Source: Brachionus manjavacas
Taxonomy: Eukaryota; Rotifera; Eurotatoria; Ploima; Brachionidae
Length of the DNA: 64,000 bases
Direction: 5' to 3'
NCBI GenBank assembly: GCA_019054805.1
Contig: JAHQIY010000006.1
Coordinates: 4,278,001 to 4,342,000 of the forward strand
Of the stretch, positions 12,127 to 25,115 are shown in pieces (position 1 is the stretch's first letter; every line of letters begins with the position of its first letter). The position numbers and the translations under genes were made by a program. The notes beneath the pieces were generated by a model. It worked only from the letters and a program-made list of their open reading frames with translations. It was not told where the DNA came from and ran no database searches.

Positions 12127-13414
12127 ATGAGTAAGTTATTAAGTTTTTAATAAAATTCTTACTTTACTTTATTTTTAAGATAAAGAAAGAAAGAAGAAAC
12201 TGGGTGAGAATGATATGGCATTAATTGAATTTGATGATGGAAGTCGGGATATAATTAGAATTATCGAATTGAATAATCGAAATTTTTCGAATCTTAACAT
12301 TGGAAAAAAGTATAGCTTTAAATTCCAAAATAAATGGAATTTAGTTAGTCTAAAATTTATTGGTAAAAGATGAAAATTAACTAAAATTTCGTTTAATTTT
12401 TCAAAAAAATTTTAAAGGAACATGGGAAGAATGTCACCAAGAGTTTGAAAAAATTAGTGAAATGGAAGAATCAGAAAAAAACAAGAGCACTCAAAATATT
12501 TCAATTAATCAAACTGGGCGCTTTAAAAATTCTGACATTGTCGAGAGAATTAAACAATTAGAACTTGCCTTGATTGAAAAAGAGATAAAAATTCAAAATA
12601 TGGAAAAAAAGTTGCAAGAACAAGAGGAAATAAACTTAGCTCTAAAGAATACTTTTAGTAATTGCTACTCTTTAAGTCATCAATAATTATTTAATAAGAT
12701 TTTTAAGGTAATAGAGACATAGCTTTCCTGAAAAAAGCCAGTATTAACTTTCTTAAGGTGTTTGGAAGCAATGAAGAGACTGTAGAATCTTCTGAGAATG
12801 AAAATTTGATTAATTTTCCAATTAATAATACAGACAGCAGCATTTTATCAAAAAATTATCCTGATGTAACACTACCACTCGATATTAAGTATAAAGTCCA
12901 AAGTTACTTGTCAAATCCAAATGAGACACCATCATCAGCATTTCGAAAAGTAATAACAGCATTGATACCTGATTCAGAAGAATGGGCAACTAGTAATAGG
13001 ATATTAATTGTTGATAGATATAAAGATCAAGTCCATGCATCATATGGTAATTTAGAATCAATTTTGATTTAATAATTTTTTTTTGTGTTAGAGTATGTCA
13101 AAATGTTCAAGCCTGGTTTTGACTATAATGCGGCTGAGGCCGAGCTCAGAAAAATTGCTTCAGAACGTCGTAGAGACTTGAAAAAGATTGGTTATATTTT
13201 TGAAACATATAAGGATACTAATGAGACCTTTTGTCGCTATAGAATTGTTCACAGGCCCTTTGTGGCTGAGAATCAAGATTGCTGTCTTGACGAATTAAAA
13301 CCAAATATAAGTCAGTCATTTAACGATAACGAGTATTATGAAGAGAATTTTCAAGATGAATTCAGTGAAAATTCCAAAAGGCAAAAAATGTGCGACTATG
13401 AATCAGATGAGTAA
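12127..13414 (+). CDS. Unrecognised coiled-coil protein with possible BEN-like C-terminal domain, 5 exons
   Basis: Exons 12127-12130, 12180-12362, 12418-12657, 12708-13046 and 13092-13414 join in phase over GT-AG introns of 49, 55, 50 and 45 nt, giving 362 residues. The first coding exon is just ATG plus one base. Residues 1-80 form a small domain ending in L-K-F-I-G-T-W-E-E-C. A Lys/Glu-rich coiled coil follows (about residues 100-135, MEKKLQEQEEINLALK). The region around residues 170-300, with L-P-L-D-I, then S-S-A-F-R-K-V-I-T-A-L-I-P and an L-R-K-I-A-S-E-R-R-R-D-L-K-K helix, resembles BEN-type DNA-binding domains in outline only. The tail is acidic. I do not recognise the protein with confidence; a nuclear, DNA-associated role is inference. 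Confidence 0.7.
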
Positions 13415-14284
13415 AAAGTCACTACTAATTTTTATTCGTAAAATTAAATAAAATTATCTTTTTGAAAACAAAATATGCTTAAACTTAACCATTTAATTGA
13501 AACTTTTGCTTTTCTTTTTGATTTTTTGTTGAGAAATTTAATTTTGTCAAAATTTTTGTTTTAATTGTAAATAAATCTTTATAAAAAACTTTATTTTATT
13601 ATTATTTTTTTATATTTTATAAAATATTTCATATTAAATATTTATCCAGCGAGTTGAAAATTAGCCATATCAAATAGCAATTTAGCTATTCAAAATCAAC
13701 CTGATAAACGCTTTTTCAGTATTTTTTTCCATGAATTATCTCGTTAATAATAAAAAGGTCATACTTTAAAATAATACTAAAGGATGGATCTTGATTTTAA
13801 GTATTTATGCTAAAGAACGGATTCGAATTTAAAAAAAAATTCTCAACACAAATTTTGAAATAAATAATTTAATAACTTTTCAAATTGAATAAAAGCTTGT
13901 TTAAAATTTGAATAAATATTTTCTCAGTTTTATTTTTATAAATTTATATTGCATTTTTTCTCAAATACAAAGGATATGGGACAATTCGGATAGAAATCCT
14001 AAATGAAAGTTGGGTATTTTTTAGTAGATCTCGATGAGGTGATTCAGAATATCATTTTACTTATATGACAATTAGTTCAAGAAAAATGGCGCCTAAAAGT
14101 TTCAAATGGAAATGACATCCATGAAATACTATTTTTGATTTTAAAAATTACAAATATACCTTAATTTTTGAGTATGGTCACTTTTAGACCCTGGGGACCA
14201 CATTAATCTATTACCAAATACGATAAACATATTAAAATATCAGATTGTGGAAAAAATCCTTTCTAGCGTTAAAAATTATTGTTG

Positions 14285-14405
14285 AAAACAAAATAATTGT
14301 CTTTGCTCTCAAAAAAAAATGAAAATCTTAAAAATTGTAGAGTTAATTAAAAAATAAAAAAAAAGTCAATTTTTTCATTTTTTTTTTGAGAGCAAAGACA
14401 ATTTT
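14285..14405. repeat. Inverted repeat / hairpin
   Basis: The left arm AATTGTCTTTGCTCTC plus an A-run and TGAAAA reappears inverted on the right as TTTTTCA, a T-run and GAGAGCAAAGACAATT. The arms are about 35 bp around an AT-rich spacer of about 45 bp. Shorter echoes of GGGCTTT lie at about 14430 and 14545. It may be a tiny foldback element or a relic of a larger one. Confidence 0.65.
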
Positions 14406-14580
14406 TTTGTTAGAGTAAAAGTTAAATTTGGGCTTTATTTTTGGAAAATATCCCATATTCAGGGTATTTTCTTGCAAATTAAATTTTAATTGTTGTAACA
14501 TAGAAACTATGTAATTAACTCTTATAGAAAAAAGGTTGGATCTGGGCTTTGCTCTTAGAGTGGTGAACACGAGTTTACGG

Positions 14581-14865
14581 TAATTCAGTTCTGTAAAATG
14601 CTTAATTATAAGCAAAATTGCTTAATGCAGTAAAATAAGTCTGCAAAATACTCTGCAATTTTCTGCATTTTGCACCCCACTAAAATGTATTCCAATCAAG
14701 TGTTCAATTAAATTGCAGAGTTTTTGCAGACATATATTTTTGGATTAAGCAAAGTTGCTTAACCATTGAGCATTTTACAGAACTAAATTATCTTTTTTAG
14801 TCAAAAAGTTATTCAAGTTTTTCAGAATTGAAAAGATCGAATTGAAATGAACTTCACAACCCCTT
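14581..14865. mobile_element. Foldback MITE, copy A (left end missing)
   Basis: This sequence is near-identical to the split element at 50276-51190. The element is palindromic overall: the left arm TAATTCAGTTCTGTAAAATG reappears inverted as CATTTTACAGAACTAAATTA. Copy A lacks the outer part of its left arm but keeps the outer right end, down to ACTTCACAACCCC. It shows the uninterrupted site GCTTAACCATTGAGC, into which a piggyBac-like MITE has inserted in copy B. No coding capacity, so it is non-autonomous. Confidence 0.8.
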
Positions 14866-15230
14866 TTTTTTAAATTTTCTAGTGACATAAATGTTACTGC
14901 CGAAGGTTGTATTTAAAAAGTGTACAGATTTTAAAAAATAAGCACAAAACATAATCTAAACTAAAAGAGTCTTTTAGATTTTTTTAAATAATAATAATTT
15001 TCATCAGTTTTCTTAATTTTTTTCCAAAGTTTAATTTTAGATGTAAAAATTTTAATAAAATAGTGATTTAATTTTTTTATTTAAATATTGTTAACAATAT
15101 ATTAATTAAATAAGCCAAGATTAGTTAACTAGTGAAAGACTTTTTTATTAATAAAATTAAGTCGATTAAAGAAAACATCTAATAACTAAAAAGTGTAGTT
15201 TAATATAATAAAAATTTCAATTATGGGGAC

Positions 15231-16938
15231 TTAATTTCTTCGAGTCAATTTCAGATGGTAGTTGAAGGGCTTTCTTAAAACTCCCAAATATCCATCTTTT
15301 TCCGAATAATCGTAATTTTTATCAGGTACGTACTCAAAATGAAATCGCTGCACCAAGTTTACAATGACCAAGAACAGAATTTGTCTTGATAAATTGTCGC
15401 CTATACAAGTTCTTGGCGCCACACCAAACGGTATAAACGACTCACTAAAAGATTTCAAATTTTTGTTCTCATCGAACCACTGTTCTGGATGCAACCCGTT
15501 ACGATCTTTCCAATAGCGTGGATCTCTATGAATAGCAAATGCGTTTATCAGAACAGTGGTATCTTTTGGTAAGACAAAATTATCTATTTTTACTTCATTG
15601 CCGGTCGATCTTGGTATCAAGGCTTGAGTCGAAGACAAACGCAAAATTTCGTTCAAACAGGCCTCTGTGTAAGGCAAGTTAGCTCTTTGTTTAGAATAAA
15701 TAAAGCCAGAAACTCCAACTGTATGGGCAATTTCATTAAAAATTTCTTCTTGTATTCTTTTATCTTTGGACAAATAATACAAAGCCCAAGAAAGAGTAAA
15801 ACCAGTTGTGCATGTACCAGCCATCATTAGAGTAAAACTAAAAGTAATTATTATTTATTTAAAATTTTAGATTAAATTAAACCCATTAAAATTACTATTG
15901 TACTAAAATATCCTTTTCGGAATAGTTGTCATTGTCCATTAGTATTTTTTTGTTCTTTAAATTTTCACTATGTTTACTTAAAACAAAATCCGCAAAATTA
16001 TTTATCACTTCTGGATCATAATTTGATTTATAGGAACCAAAAGCTTGTGATAAAAAGTCATAAAAAGAGTTGATCCGTGTACTTAAAAAATTTATTGTTT
16101 TTCGATCAAAAATGGCACTCAATTTATCAAAATTGGTCATTGATGCCACGTTTAGAGAGCATAATGATTCAGATATATTATTAATTTGGACTTTGACAGG
16201 AGCTTGGGGATCCAAGTCATAATCAAATCTGACACCTAAACCTAGATAAGTGATATAATTTGTGGCTATTTGCTGCAAATAAATTGGTGCATTTTGGACA
16301 AGACCATCTTCTTTTTCCAAATGGATTGAAAAGTGACGGGCCTTTTCCTCCTTTTCAAACAATTTTTCATGATCAATAAATTCTTTATCAATAAAGTCAA
16401 TTAACAATTGCAGCTCATCAGTCAGTTTTTGTTCAAAGTTGGGATCATTACTAATTATTGTATGCAATCCTTGTAGGGATGATTTTCTAATTTCCAGTAA
16501 TTTTTGGCCAAACATTCTAAAAAAAGAACCAATGTAGCCCTTAGATATGAACTTTAGAAGCAAATTTTTTGGTCTGTCCGCAATCGCTTCGGTTTTGTTG
16601 ACTTTCTGGGAAAATTTTTTCACAGATTCGATTGAGTTGAGAAATACAATTTTTTTTTGGCCAGTCAATAAGCTATCTAGAATTAAACTGCACTCATTTG
16701 GGTACGCTTTTTGCAGCTGAGTCAAATAATGCTCATGATCTTCTTGAAGATTTTTCAAAAAATCTTTTTTGTTACTTCCCAATTGATTTTCCTTATTGTA
16801 GCAAATTTCTTGCGGGAGTCTGTGCTTCGATCGCAATATTCTCTTTAACGCAGCGTAACTAATTAAGCCAAGAGAAAAGGCAAATAAGGCCAATTTTAAG
16901 TTTTTGTTCCAGTATACGCTTAAATTTTTTCCAATCAT
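15231..16938 (-). CDS. Cytochrome P450 (CYP2-clan-like), 2 exons
   Basis: Exons 15896-16938 and 15231-15837 join in phase (58-nt intron) to give 549 residues. An N-terminal membrane anchor (residues about 14-34, LALFAFSLGLISYAALKRIL) points to the endoplasmic reticulum. The oxygen-activation helix reads AGTCTT (residues 354-359; the usual acidic position is Cys). ExxR is EILR (411-414), the meander has HPEQWFDE, and the haem loop is FIPFGVAPRTCIG with ligand Cys492. The haem-loop pattern F-G-x-x-P-R-x-C-I-G resembles CYP2/CYP17/CYP21 members. P450s insert one oxygen atom into small hydrophobic substrates; which substrate cannot be read from sequence. I start at the first ATG in frame, just before the anchor. 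Confidence 0.93.
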
Positions 16939-19898
16939 GTTAAAGTCTAAATTTAAAAAGTGAAAAAGGTGTATTTTTTGTTTAATTTTAGTAAAATGTT
17001 TTGCGTAATTTATATTATAATAATTCGCTATAAAAATATTTGAACGCACTTGTAATTAACATTAGAAACGACTGCTGTAGTTTATAGAAAAATCTAATTT
17101 GAAAATTCATGAAAGAGCGTTGAATAAAGAATGTTCAAGTTTTAGAATCAAAGATGTTCACTTATAACCCTCTAGTCACATATTCAAAGAATGATAAAAC
17201 AAAATTATACAGCAATTTTTAGCGTTGTTTTTTTCATTTAATAAATGAAATATAAGCATTTTATTAAGACTGTCTATATTTACTTCTATATTCTAAAAGT
17301 ATCTTTGATATTGCTATGTTTTGCTTGGCAACTTAATGTTTATTCTAAACTAATTTTTAAAAAATCGAAAAAGAAAAACCTATTTTTAAATTGAAATAAA
17401 ATTCAACTCTTTAGATTTAATCAATTATTTGATTGTAGTCTAATAAATTTTCTAAAACAAATTTATTTAAACGAAGACTGTAACTTGACAATATTTTTGG
17501 CGGGCTAATCAAGTAAAGTGTTCAATTAAAAAAGATTGAAAATTAATTAAGAATTCAGTAAGGCTTAAATTTAATCAAATCCTAGATATTGATTAAATGT
17601 TTTTATCTTTTATAACTTTTAGTTATAAAGTTGCCTTTTCTAATTGATTTCATAAAATCTGTATTTATTATGCATTATTTTGGATATTCTTTGGATATAA
17701 AAATTAACTCTAAAGAAATAATTAGAAAAGGTTATAAAAACAAGTAATGTTTTAATCTAGAAAAATAATTGGAAAACTGTAAAACGATTCTTAAAATTTT
17801 CTATAATCGACGTTTAGTCTTTAAAAAAAAATAGTTTCATTAAATTTTTTTTGACACGAATAAAAATAAGTCGTTCTTAGAAATAATTAATTTAGCTATT
17901 TTAATTTTGCTTTCCTTCTAAAATTTTTGAACATAATTGAATTGCGCCTTAAACTCAAAAAATTTGCTTAATATAGATAATTCAAAAAAATATCAAATTA
18001 TGAATTTGAAAAATCGAATTCAAATTCAAATTTAAAACTTTTTGAAATAATCAAAAATTAATCAAATTAAATAAAAAATCGATTACAACCATTAAAAAAA
18101 TTTGAAATAAAAATAAAGAAATGACATCAATGGCAATTTCCAAATTAATCGATTTATTGCAGTTTATTTTTAAATTTTGATTTGCTTATTTATTATTTAT
18201 TAGGCTTTCATGTCAGACATTGTCAAACACTTTTGAGATGTTAAAAAACAAAGCCTTAACTTTTTTTTCTATTAAAAGATTCAACAATTTTTTGGATGAG
18301 AAAAAAATAATTTTCAGCAGTTCGCCTGTATTTTCTAAAACCGAATTTTCCTTGAATTATTAAAGAGTTATGTTATGAAAACTATATAGTCTTAGATAGA
18401 TAATGCTTACAAGCAACTTTTCAAAACTGCTTGTCATACAAATTGGTTTATAATTAGATGGATCTTGTAATTAGGATGACTTTTTAAGGTGTCGAAGTTA
18501 TAACAGCAAATAGTAAAGAAACTGTTTAAATAGCTAACAATGCTTTGATTGAATAAACAAATAATATTGGGGACATTAGCTCGCATTCTTGCTGATGTTA
18601 TGGAAATTTTTTCAAATAATAATGAAAAAATTGAACCGACTGCTAATTAATAAAAATAAATTATTTTTTTATAGCATAAAATAATATTCTTATAGCATTA
18701 TTTTATTTTAGCAAAGAATTGAAATATTTTGCACGAAAAATATCATCCATTTTTTTAAAAATTGTTTCAATGTTTTAATTTAAAATAAAACAAAAATAGA
18801 TCTCATTTTTATTTCATTAACATTTATGAATTTATAAAAAATTATAATTTTTAATTGCAAAACTCACTCCAGACTCTAAGTTATATAAACAATTCTGAAA
18901 AGATATTTATTAAAATATAAACTTAAGATTATAAGATCTGACGCGTCATTTTAAATTATTTTGAAAAATTGAAAGATCTGAATATTAAATCATAATTAAT
19001 GGCTGAAAATCGTTTTGACGATCTTCCATTGAGTTTTTTAGAATGTAAAATTTTACTCCTCTTATCTTTCTTATTTACATTGAGCTAATTTTTCAATTCT
19101 AATAATTTTATTATCTTTTAGCTCAAACATCTTTTATAAAATGAATTTTAGGTGAAAAAAGAAGCATTTAAAAAATCTTATTTAATATATTTTAAGTGAC
19201 ACTTATATTAAAAAAATATTTCTTTATATTTCAAGTTTTGTTATTTTGTTAATAGTTAATAGATATACATTTAAAATTAGAACAAATTAAAAAATAATTG
19301 CTCAGTTTTTGAATTAAACTTTAATTAAATAAAAAAACAAAATTCCAGTCAAAAAAAGTTCTTTAATAAGATAATTAAATAGCTATTAATTTGATTTAAA
19401 CATTATAATTTTATTTTAAATTTTTTTACTTTAAATATATTTAAAACTTAATCTTTCCGAGTATTTTAGTCTGAGAAAATTTTAAAGCTGTTACGGTCAA
19501 ATTATTTCTTTTTTCAATTAATTTAACTTAGAACTAGATCTTTAAAAATCTGTCATCTCACATAGAACTTTTTGACTCGAGTTTATAATTCATAAACTAA
19601 AACTTATTTTTAGGATTTTATCTATTGTGATTGATAAAATCAAAATTTGGTGGGACCTAGATTTTTATAAAATCCATCGAGAACAGTCAACATTTTCCAA
19701 AAGATGATTCTAAAATTAAAATCATAACCTATTATTTTTCTATAAAATATGGTAATTTCTCTACGAATTGATATTTTTTACATTGATTAAAATTGTAAAA
19801 AAAAACTTTGAGAAAAATGACATAACTGTAAACTGTTACATAAATACTAAAATTTTTGTCAAATAAAATTTAAATCAAAGAAATAAAAGGCACAAACA
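16939..19898. other. Intergenic 3 kb, no gene seen
   Basis: AT-rich sequence between the divergently transcribed P450 and countin-like genes; both promoters should lie here. I see no open frame with family support, no RNA gene and no repeat with clear second copies. Confidence 0.5.
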
Positions 19899-20861
19899 AT
19901 GATAGGCGTAAGACTTTTATCAAAACCTTTATTATTAAATTATTAATTAATTCAAATTTGATTAAGTTGAATAAAATAATTTTGGGCTGTTTTTTAATGG
20001 CTCAATTAATAAATGCCGAAAGGCATGAACCTAGACCTTTTGGAAGAGTGTCAGGAAAGAGCTTTCTTCCAAATAAAGCAATGAATACCAAATTAATAAA
20101 CATTAAAGCTGATGTTAATCCATTGACTTTTGGTGGTCCAAAACACTTAATCCCTAAAATGCGCTATGGCCTTAGTTTTTGCAAAACATGCATAAATTTT
20201 GCTGATGAAGCTCTTAATACTTTGCTTAATGCCATTTTGAATATCGGCATTGTTGGTGAGTGTTCAACCCTTTGTGAATATGTAGCCGAAAAAATCGGTA
20301 GCGAAGTAGCCGGAGTAGTTTGCAATCTACTTTGTGACTATGCTGGTATTAAAGAATTTATAAGCATTATCGAAAAAGCAGATTTAGATCCTATTTGGTA
20401 CTGTGAATTGCTCAAAGCTTGTCCTATTAACGATCATGGTGATGCTAAAATTACTGACTTTAGTGTTGTGCCATCTCAAGGACCACAAGGAACATTCACA
20501 ATTAATCTTAGCTATTTAAGCAACAATGGTACAGGAACTGGTGAATTGTACATAGGAGTCAAAACTGTTGACAAAATTCCTGTCGAGGACTCATTTTTAT
20601 TAGAAGCTTCAAATCCAGGCCAATATCAAGCTCAAATCAGGCTAAATGCTGTTCCTGACCCTGATTGCGACCCAACTCAAGGTTTCTGTGAAAGATGGTT
20701 ACCTGGAACATACACTGTGGAAACTGGTAATACTTAATTAAATTTTTTTTTTCTTATTCATTAACGGTTTTTCATTAGCTATTTGCAATGGTGAATGTGG
20801 AAGTCTGCATCCTCACAGTGAAATTTATGACCAAGGAACTACAGAATTTACAATAGTCTAA
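19899..20861 (+). CDS. Secreted countin-like / saposin-B-like protein, 3 exons
   Basis: Exons 19899-19907, 19967-20726 and 20779-20861 join in phase (introns 59 and 52 nt) into 283 residues. The tiny first exon (ATG ATA GGC) completes a signal peptide, MIGLNKIILGCFLMAQLINA. Residues about 71-156 form a saposin-B-like module with eight cysteines: C75-x2-C78, C102-x3-C106, C122-x3-C126, C149-x5-C155. With the linking text D-Y-A-G-I and Y-C-E-L-L-K-A-C-P, this strongly recalls countin of Dictyostelium, a secreted component of the cell-counting factor. The C-terminal half (about 165-270) looks like a beta-rich domain, as in countin-family proteins, with two further Cys pairs. In an animal the role is unknown; lipid binding or antimicrobial action are both possible. 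Confidence 0.78.
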
Positions 20862-23800
20862 ATTAGAATGTACAGAAAAATCTTAATTTTGATTTTTTTT
20901 ATTAATAAACAAATTAGAATAATGATCAATTGAGAATTCTACTAGAAAATCTGAGAATCTAATTAGATATTGGAATTACAAAAACAACACTATAATAACA
21001 GCACTTGAACTTGGGCGAACAAATTCTACAGTAAATTAAGCATTTGATGCTTAACCAAATTTAATAAATACTTAAAAAGCTTCATCTATAGTTAAGTTTA
21101 TTTGATTGTAAAAATCGTATTTAGAATATTTTATATTTTTTTAATATTCAATTGCTAGTCTAGTGGTATTTGTTAAAAATCACAAAGAACTAAGTTTTCT
21201 TTCTATAATGCAAAATAAATATCAAAATCGTCAGTATTTCTCTAAATTAGCCATTTGGGCACGTACTAAAACTTTAAAATCGAATTTTTTTATTTATGGA
21301 TGAGTATAAATATTAGTTTAGATTGCTATGTTAAACTTTTGAACAAAAACGGAAATATGAATTCCAATAAAAAATAATTTGACCTGTTTCGTGATTTTAC
21401 TCAAGGTTTTGTGTTATTTATATTTAAAACGATAAAAATTTTTTAATGTTAGTTTATGTTATTAATTTTTGCCCAGAAAATAGATAAATGGTTAACAAAT
21501 TTTATTCAAAACACGACAATTTTTCTCTTTTTATTTACAAAAGTAGATTATCAATAAATTTCGGAAGCTGAATTAATTGCCTAAAAATCCTGCTAAATAA
21601 AACACACAATCGGATTATTAAAATTCAAACAATTTTTTAATTCTGTAGATTAAGTCCATTTCTATAAATAAAAATTATAAAATATCCAAATCAAAAGATT
21701 AATAACAATTACATAAAAAAAAATTAAAAAAATTTTAATACTAAGAAAAATTAACTAAATTTTATTCATTATAATTCAATTTAAAAAAAAAAGATTCACT
21801 ATCTAATAAGCCAGGTCCAAAAATTCAGAAATTAAATTCTTTTCGATGCTTTTTCAATTTTTTCAAAGAATGGCAGGGAAAAATCTTTTTTTATAAAAAA
21901 CTCAAAATTTTTGTTTACCATGGTTACAAAAAGGTGGATTTCCAGATGGAGGTATTGAGCCTGTGTTAGTTGAAAAAATTTAACAATGTTTAGATTTTTT
22001 AATACAGATCGGATCAATACATTCGAAAACATAAAAATACTATTGCCATTGATTGTTTCCATTTTTCAGGTCTAAGAGGCAATTATCATTCTTCTTTTGT
22101 ACTTGAGAGACATACAGATTTTATTTTTAATTTAATAAAATTAGAATATTTTAAAAAATAAAAAGTCCAAGCTAGTTCTGTTATTTTACTGAGAATTCAT
22201 TTAAGTATGCCATTATTTGAAAACTTCATATTTAACTTCATTTTTAGGGAAACTAAAAGCTCACTTAAATTTTGGTAACTTTTTGAGTGCTTAAATAACT
22301 TAAAAGCTGAATTAATGTTTCTAAATTCTCAATTATTTAATTGCTTTATTGTCATATTCCTATGTTTAATTTTCAAAATACTTCTTTTTTTTTTCGAATA
22401 GGCGAACTTAGTTGAAAACTTATTAAAATATATTTCGATTCAGAAATTTATTTTGCCTAGATAAAATTTGATGAATTATTATTTGACATCAATAATAGAA
22501 AAACTTTAAGTGAATCTTTCAAATAAATATTATCCTGCAAAATGTCAAAAGATAAAACAATTATAATATATCTAATAATATCTCTGCTAATAAATCAATT
22601 TAAATTTTTGATGAGCTTTAAATAAAAAAGATAAATTTTTCTGATTAACTCTGAAGTATTTATTGGCTTCGAAAAGAATCTATTTTCTTATGCTAAGGAT
22701 ATTTAATCCTAGTTAAAAAAGTTTTTTTACATTAAATTTCACGAAAATTTAATTAATTTTTTGTAATTTAATTTTTTTTAATTGTTAAGCCAATAATTAT
22801 TTGAGATTTTTTTTATTAATAAATAAGGTCCATTTTCTGTTTAAATACTGTTAAAAGCATTTTCTCAAAATATCACTTTAATCTAACTGAAAATTCGATA
22901 TCCAAGTAATTCATCTAGTTATTTTAGTTTTATTTCATAATTTTTAATGTATAAATTAAAGGAAAGTTTAATTTCCGTTAAAGGCTAAAAATCAATAAAG
23001 ATGTTATATTTTAAAAACTATTAAATCTACCCGAAAAGTAGAATTTAAACTAAAAAATCACAATCAAAAAATTACATTTAATTATTTTTTATCTTGATAT
23101 AAGACAATGGACTTAATTTAAGGAATTAATTAATTGGTTTTAGTTGGCAATGTAAGAGATCATTGACAGAATTTATTCACAAATTTAAAATAAAAACTAA
23201 TTAGAAAATAATTTTAATTTTTTAATAAAAAATGTAAAAGTCTTTCTTTGTATACATATTATTTTGATCTTTTCCTTCAATCGAATACTGGATTTTTACA
23301 CTACACTTTCACTTCAAGAAAGATTTACATTAGATTTACATTAGCCATTTTTTTCTATTCTTTTTTACTAAATTTCACGAAACATGGAAATGAAAACTTG
23401 AATAGTAAAATAATTTGTTTTCTACAAGACAAAAAATGTCGAAGCCAAATAAAATGCTTAAGAAGTTTTATTAAAATAGCGTTTTTTTAGAAAATTTTTG
23501 ATTATAAAATTTGATAAAAAATGAATTTTTTTATTTAACAGATTAACTAAAACCAAGTAGTAAAAATAGTTCTACATCTAGAAATTTTTTCAAAGTTTTT
23601 TAGGGATTGTTAATAAGTTAAGATTCTAACTAGTTAGAATTTTAGCTTTTTAAAAAAAAATACTTAAAAAATTTAATATTATCAAAAATTTTGAGCATGA
23701 TCGTTGACTTCAATTTGCCTCTGAGACTTTAATTTCTCAAATAGGCTTTTTGTTTATTATTCGTATTTTAAATTTTATTTAATTTACATATAATAGGCTA

Positions 23801-24199
23801 ATAATTAAAGTCAATCATAAAAACCTGATAAAAAATTTTTAAAATTTAAGAATTCAAAACAAACAAATCTTTTTTATTATTTATTTTTTTTTTTTTTTTA
23901 AAAAAACTTTTAATAATAAAATCTTATTTTTGGAGAAACAAGGTCGATTTTTAGGACTCCTTTCATTGTTCAGTTCTAAATAGAGTGTAATTTTTATATT
24001 TTGTAGTTACTAAACTACTGGCATGTAATTATCAGTTATGTTATTAATATTGAAATAAAAAACAAAATTACTGAACTAAGGAACAAATTTATTTTTTTAT
24101 TTCTATTATAATAAAAAAGGTACATAAATAAAAAAAGTAATACAATTTGTATCAAATTAGAACTAAAATAATTAAATATAGGCAAAAATAATATTCAAT
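20862..24199. other. Intergenic 3.3 kb, no gene supported
   Basis: AT-rich with long A and T runs. Short open stretches at 21832-22062 (minus) and 23248-23490 (plus) are Phe/Ile/Lys-rich with no recognisable motif, and I do not call them. No RNA gene or ordered repeat seen. Confidence 0.5.
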
Positions 24200-25115
24200 T
24201 TACTTTTTTTTTTGTTTGTTTGATCCAACTGGTCTACCGCGTTTTTTTTTAACTTGGGGTTGTGGAGTAACGGCTAAGGTCTCTTCAAGACGAATTTTTT
24301 TTGATATTGGCTCTTGTACAGGCGGATCGCCCGAATCTGATTCTTCAGATACGCTGATACACAAAACATTCACATTTTGAGTTTCATTTGGCTGACGAGA
24401 TAAGGCATTGGTTGTAGCTTTAGGGCGACCTGGACGGCGCTTTCTTTCAAGTGGAATGTTCATTGCTATTTCTTTGATATGACAAAGTTCTTAAAATAAA
24501 ATTTAGTAAAAGTTTTAGAGAATTGTTAGGTGAGTAAAAACTTACTTAGCCGAGAACAGACTGCAATCACATGATCACATTTATAATTCTTAAGCCAATC
24601 TTTGCAGCTGCAAGTGCTTAGCTCCCATTCGTCTCGATTAACTTGAATAACATTGATTGAATTAATGTTTTGAATAAACTCGTCGAAGTCGGTAAAATTA
24701 TCAAAATTATCAGTCGCATATGTTTTGACTTCGTTGTCGTCTATTGAAAATCGTTCTTTGCCGGGCACGAAATAGTTGGATCCGATTTTGATTACACGTT
24801 TATCGAGGCGTTGCCATTGATAAGCATCTGTCCAATCTTTTGTTGTTATGATTGGTTTCGTATAAAAAATCTCGAAATTGGCATTGGGCACTTGAATCGT
24901 TTCGTTGTTTCCATCTAATACTTGAGTAACTGGATTGTATCTTTTAGACCATTTTTCAACCAGATTGAACATTTCATCGAGACATTGTTTAAATGGGAGT
25001 CTTTTTCGTAATCGATTGTTACCGAAGTCTTTGATGCTGCGATGTTTTGATTCCAATACATTGCTTGTACTAGGCTTGCCGATATAGTAGCCCTCATACC
25101 ATCCCTTTTTTCCAT
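24200..25115 (-). mobile_element. Mutator-like (MULE) transposase C-terminal fragment with SWIM zinc finger and AT-hooks
   Basis: Two exons (24546-about 25115 and 24200-24489, 56-nt GT-AG intron) read in phase. The first begins near G-W-Y-E-G-Y-Y-I-G-K-P-S-T-S-N-V-L-E-S, a hallmark of MULE transposases downstream of the catalytic core. It ends in a SWIM zinc finger, CSCKDWLKNYKCDHVIAV (C-x-C...C-x-H). The second exon has I-P-L-E-R-K-R-R-P-G-R-P-K, an AT-hook, and a second hook KKRGRPVGSN near the end. The DDE catalytic domain should lie upstream, but no matching sequence is seen between here and anosmin, so the copy is 5'-truncated or the remaining exons are gone. The intact splice sites and open frame leave recent insertion or host use as options. 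Confidence 0.75.

Larger units (their letters stand above)
13415..15230. other. Intergenic with inverted and dispersed repeats
   Basis: The region lies between the 3' ends of two converging genes. It holds a hairpin-forming inverted repeat (14285-14405) and one copy of a foldback MITE (14581-14865), both listed separately. The plus-strand gene's likely AATAAA-type signals lie close after 13440. No further gene is visible. Confidence 0.5.
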
